A stretch of 26,114 nucleotides of DNA from an uncultured Anaerovibrio sp. (GTDB taxonomy: Bacteria > Bacillota > Negativicutes > Selenomonadales > Selenomonadaceae). The notes beneath the pieces were generated by a model. That model saw only the letters and a list, made by a program, of their open reading frames with translations, was not told the origin of the DNA and made no database searches. Of the stretch, positions 23,349 to 26,114 are shown piece after piece; position 1 is the first letter of the stretch, and every line of letters starts with the position of its first letter. A program made the position numbers and the translations under genes. Location: the NCBI GenBank assembly GCA_902785445.1, contig CACZYN010000027.1, forward strand, positions 1 through 26,114, given 5' to 3'.

Positions 23349-24964
23349 TCGTAATGATCTCCTGTCTTTGATGATGACATGTTGTCAATATACCACTTAC
23401 CACCAATATTTACCAGTGTTGCCTGCCCCCTGAAATACTGCACATATACTGCTCCCCCAGACCGGTCACGAGCTTTTAAATCGTAATTAATACTTACGCT
23501 GGTAGGGGAAGAGGCCGTAACTGTGGTACTGGTAACCTCACTGGTTAAGGTATTCACGAAACCGGAATTATAGCTTTCATAGGACCCCATCTGCCGCTGC
23601 ATATTTTGGGTCAGCATGGCAAAGGCCGCCCCTAACTGATGCTGGCTAATGGCCTGATGATACCGTACAAAGGTATTTACCGCATCGGACTGGGCTGTGG
23701 AGGATTTCTTCTTGTTTTCATTCTCACGAATAGTAATATAGTCCACAACATCCGAGCCTTTATTTACGGCGAAGCGCAAAATGCCATCCGTACCATCTAT
23801 AGATTTATAGTAATATTCATACAGGTCTTTACCACCGTATTCACTGGTGGCTGAAGCCTGCCCATAAGCATTGATGACATCACTTATCTTGGAGCCCTGG
23901 GCCATGCCTCGCTTGGTTACCACCTTGCTGCTATTGGATTCCAGTGCAGATATTTTACCGTCATGAACTACCACCCAAATATCATCGTAGTAATACCGGG
24001 TATAACCTGGGGTGTCCATGGCCTTGCTTTCTTTTTCCTTCCCCAGGAGCTTACGCATATCATCAATAGATAATCCCAGCTCCAATCCGCCCAGGGACAG
24101 GTCTGTTTTTACATTACTCTGCTGGCTGGTTGCCGCACCTGGCTGAGAATTGGTCTGCTTGGCTTCATTCGAATTTGAACTGTACTTAATGCCGAAAAAT
24201 ACTAACAGCAGAATCAAAACCGCACCTATTACTGCCGCCATTATCGGCGTATTATTTTTTTTCATTGGTGGCGGATAATTGGGATTAGCCGGCGGAACAG
24301 GCGGACGATAGGAAGGTTGCCCAGACTGGGTTGGTGGCTGTACCGGCTGCGGAGAAACCTTTGGTGCTTCTTGTACAGGTACTGGTGCCCCCTTGGCATG
24401 CCCACACATTATACAGAACGTTCCTTTGTGATTCTCACGGCCACATGCCGGACAGGTCCAGGTTACGTCTTCATCTCTGGTACGTCCACATTGCACACAG
24501 AATTTACCTAAATTACCACCTTTACCGCATTGAGGACAAACCCAGCCAGCGGATTTCTCTAACTCCGAGGTATCATCTTCCTCCTCTTGTTTTTCCCCTG
24601 TCAGGTCCTCTTCCTCCGGTAAAACTTCCTCCACCGAAGCATCATCCCATCCCAAAGCTTCCACCAAGGTCTCTACTACACCTTGGGCCCGCTTTTCTTG
24701 CACATTGGCCTCCAACTGTACCTGCAAAATGATATTTTTGGCTGCCTCTTTTTCTTCATCAGAACCACTATCCGCCAATAACATAGTCTCAGCCACATTA
24801 AAATCCTGAATGGCTCGTTTCAGGGCCTGATAATACCTTTGCTGCTCAGCAGATACCAACGGATTCAGTGTGTTAATCAAATCATCCTTACGGCCAAGTA
24901 TACTGCGATCTTCGGCAATTACTTCCCGCACCAGCTGGGCCAATGTCTTATTTTCCTCTGCCAT
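23345..24964 (-). CDS. Zinc-ribbon membrane protein with BamE-like and NTF2-like extracytoplasmic domains
   Basis: 539 aa from ATG 24964, preceded by GGAGGATAAG; an earlier in-frame ATG (24985) lacks a site and would add only MSFMEDK. Residues 1-106 are the helical domain shared with the 19592-20833 protein (NKTLAQLVREVIAEDRSILGRK through VVETLVEALGW). Then an acidic linker, two zinc ribbons (Cys143/146/156/159 and 171/174/184/187), a Pro-rich stretch (about 194-235) and a membrane helix (240-261). Outside: two repeats resembling SmpA/BamE (LGGLELGLSIDDMRKLLGKE, YYYDDIWVVVHDGKISALES, and GMAQGSKISDVINAYGQ), then an NTF2/SnoaL-like module (about 425-535: FVRYHQAISQHQLGAAFAML, GKWYIDNMSSS). Function unknown. 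It is coupled to the GH3 gene by a 4-bp overlap. Domain calls for the outer half are pattern-based and moderate. Confidence 0.75.
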   Translation of the reverse strand: MAEENKTLAQLVREVIAEDRSILGRKDDLINTLNPLVSAEQQRYYQALKRAIQDFNVAETMLLADSGSDEEKEAAKNIILQVQLEANVQEKRAQGVVETLVEALGWDDASVEEVLPEEEDLTGEKQEEEDDTSELEKSAGWVCPQCGKGGNLGKFCVQCGRTRDEDVTWTCPACGRENHKGTFCIMCGHAKGAPVPVQEAPKVSPQPVQPPTQSGQPSYRPPVPPANPNYPPPMKKNNTPIMAAVIGAVLILLLVFFGIKYSSNSNEAKQTNSQPGAATSQQSNVKTDLSLGGLELGLSIDDMRKLLGKEKESKAMDTPGYTRYYYDDIWVVVHDGKISALESNSSKVVTKRGMAQGSKISDVINAYGQASATSEYGGKDLYEYYYKSIDGTDGILRFAVNKGSDVVDYITIRENENKKKSSTAQSDAVNTFVRYHQAISQHQLGAAFAMLTQNMQRQMGSYESYNSGFVNTLTSEVTSTTVTASSPTSVSINYDLKARDRSGGAVYVQYFRGQATLVNIGGKWYIDNMSSSKTGDHYE

Positions 24965-24988
24965 CTTATCCTCCATGAAACTCAACTA

Positions 24989-25699
24989 TTAACTAAGCTG
25001 TATTCTTCCTGGTTTATTGAGTCTCCATTCACCATTAAAATTTTGAAATTGTGCTGGCTCTAAAACGACAATCCGATTATAGGTGCCACTTTTAAAATTC
25101 GATACAAAAGCTTCTTTCATACCAGCATAATAATGTAAAGTTTCATCATAAGTGATCCGCTGATTTGGTACCACTTCATACAGTACCCCATTAATCAGCT
25201 TGGCCCAAAAATCCCCTTGGGCCACTGAGTCATTTTCTCGGAATACTGGTGCTTTGGTTGGCGTATTAACCCTTTCCTGATGATTAATACAAGAAAAGGC
25301 CTTTAATTTGTAGTGCTTAGCAAATGCATCGCGCTGTTGTTTATCCACCAGCGAACCTGTTTTAGGCAGCTGATTATATTCCTTAACAAACCGGCTCCCA
25401 CCAATTGTACTTCCACCGGAACGTGGAGGTACCGTCATTGTCTCCGCTTTAGGGATAATTCTTGGGGTGGTTTTTATTTGCTCTGGACTCCAGGTGCGAA
25501 TTCTTTCTTCCCTGGCAGAAGGAGCAAAATTATTACTTTGAGATAATCCACTTTGAGGTGACTGGTTCATGTTATTAGCATAATTTGCTTTACATAATTC
25601 ATCCAGCAGATTTTTAAATGCTAATGTATCAGCTTCCATTTTTTTCCATACATCCACCAGATCATCATATATTTCATCAAATCTCCTTTGCTGTACCAA
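24989..25699 (-). CDS. Protein of unknown function, paralogue of the upstream gene (TTG start)
   Basis: 236 aa, no signal peptide or membrane helix, so probably cytoplasmic. Residues 1-38 form an amphipathic helix (RFDEIYDDLVDVWKKMEADT), 40-100 are low complexity and polar (Asn/Gln/Ser/Pro rich), and about 101-236 are a compact domain shared with the protein at 25720-26114: VKEYNQL, AFSCINHQERVN, APVFREN, AQGDFWAKL, YEVVPN, GMKEAF, SNFKSGTY, VVLEPAQF, then a Trp and a C-terminal strand. I cannot name the family. The start is TTG at 25699 because GGAGGTGA (25707-25714) is 7 nt upstream; the first ATG is at residue 21 without a site. It lies 20 bp after its paralogue and 24 bp before the zinc-ribbon gene. 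Confidence 0.7.
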   Translation of the reverse strand: MVQQRRFDEIYDDLVDVWKKMEADTLAFKNLLDELCKANYANNMNQSPQSGLSQSNNFAPSAREERIRTWSPEQIKTTPRIIPKAETMTVPPRSGGSTIGGSRFVKEYNQLPKTGSLVDKQQRDAFAKHYKLKAFSCINHQERVNTPTKAPVFRENDSVAQGDFWAKLINGVLYEVVPNQRITYDETLHYYAGMKEAFVSNFKSGTYNRIVVLEPAQFQNFNGEWRLNKPGRIQLS

Positions 25700-25706
25700 A
25701 AATCAG

Positions 25707-25714
25707 TCACCTCC
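25707..25714 (-). promoter_or_regulatory. Ribosome-binding site that sets a TTG start
   Basis: GGAGGTGA on the minus strand is a near-perfect Shine-Dalgarno sequence 7 nt before TTG 25697-25699. It decides the start of the 24989-25699 gene. Confidence 0.7.
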
Positions 25715-25719
25715 TATTA

Positions 25720-26114
25720 TTATTTTTCAAGTCTAAGCTGCCCCTTTTGAAGCAATTGGCTCAAGCCACTGAATATAGCTGGCTTTAACACCATAATTCC
25801 GGCATAAGAACCCGCCTGATAGTTGGAATCAAATACTTCTTTCATGCCCCCAGTCTGATGAACCTGCCCCTCATAGGCCTTCAGATTAGGAACCACCGCA
25901 TACTGATCCCCCTGCAGCTGCAGAGCCCAGAAGTACGCCTGGGCTGGATTGCCATTTTCCGCAAAAATTGGGGCCTGCTCAGGATGATTCATACGCGCTT
26001 CATAGTTAACACAGTCAAAGCCCCGCAAGCGATTATCCTGAACGAACTGCCGCTTGGCATCCCGAGCTGCCATGCTGTTGTTGCGCTGGCTCATCAGAGC
26101 ATTATACTCCTGCA
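25720..26114 (-). CDS. Protein of unknown function, C-terminal part, cut by the window edge
   Basis: An ATG at 26094 gives 124 aa, but the frame stays open to the edge (QEYNAL before MSQRNN), and that part aligns with VKEYNQL of the paralogue at 24989-25699. The gene therefore begins outside the window. The visible region is the shared domain: GFDCVNYEARMN, APIFAEN, AQAYFWALQLQGDQYAVVPN, GGMKEVFDSNYQAGSY, IMVLKPAIF, ending LLQKGQLRLEK. The two domains are clearly homologous but far from identical, so the duplication is old. No secretion signal can be judged. Function unknown; it is the first visible gene of the minus-strand block. Confidence 0.7.
   Translation of the reverse strand, partial: QEYNALMSQRNNSMAARDAKRQFVQDNRLRGFDCVNYEARMNHPEQAPIFAENGNPAQAYFWALQLQGDQYAVVPNLKAYEGQVHQTGGMKEVFDSNYQAGSYAGIMVLKPAIFSGLSQLLQKGQLRLEK

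Overview
The window reads like a chromosomal segment from a diderm, anaerobic Firmicute of the class Negativicutes (Selenomonas/Anaerovibrio-like). This is inferred from gene content and order, not from a database search: a DUF2232-gdpP-rplI-lonC-dnaB block, a minimal two-gene SufB/SufC-type Fe-S system, a glucosaminidase-TPR protein, and zinc-ribbon membrane proteins with BamE-like folds. I see no IS element, phage gene, CRISPR array, tRNA or rRNA.

Layout. (1) 1-640: 3' part of a secreted-type metallophosphoesterase gene, interrupted by an in-frame TAG. (2) 641-935: no protein gene, but an isolated short transcription unit (strong promoter, about 105 nt, terminator) that looks like a small RNA. 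(3) 936-4133, minus strand: small membrane protein, SufC-like ATPase, SufB-like protein, glucosaminidase-TPR protein. (4) 4196-7003, minus: a large hybrid sensor kinase with two periplasmic binding-protein domains and no adjacent regulator. (5) 7165-9760, minus: purB-purA, making AMP from IMP, with its own promoter and terminator. (6) 9899-11407, minus: phosphohexomutase. (7) 11530-18363, plus: operon DUF2232-gdpP-rplI-lonC-dnaB, covering c-di-AMP turnover, ribosome, proteolysis and replication, closed by a terminator hairpin that contains the dnaB stop codon. (8) 18382-26114, minus: a seven-gene block running in from beyond the right edge. It holds two tandem paralogues of unknown function, three zinc-ribbon single-pass membrane proteins (two sharing an N-terminal helical domain), a NagZ-like GH3 enzyme, and an LppM-like lipoprotein with an SH3b domain.

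Block 8 is the best candidate for an undescribed system. Its parts suggest cytoplasmic zinc-ribbon/helical sensing domains joined through the membrane to extracytoplasmic domains, next to a peptidoglycan-recycling type glycosidase and a wall-binding-type SH3 lipoprotein. A cell-envelope monitoring or remodelling role is inference only.

Three genes have abnormal ends: the phosphoesterase (TAG), the DUF2232 gene (TGA 43 codons before the natural end) and dnaB (non-canonical tail after the arginine finger). These may be real mutations or consensus errors in an assembled genome; the reads would decide.
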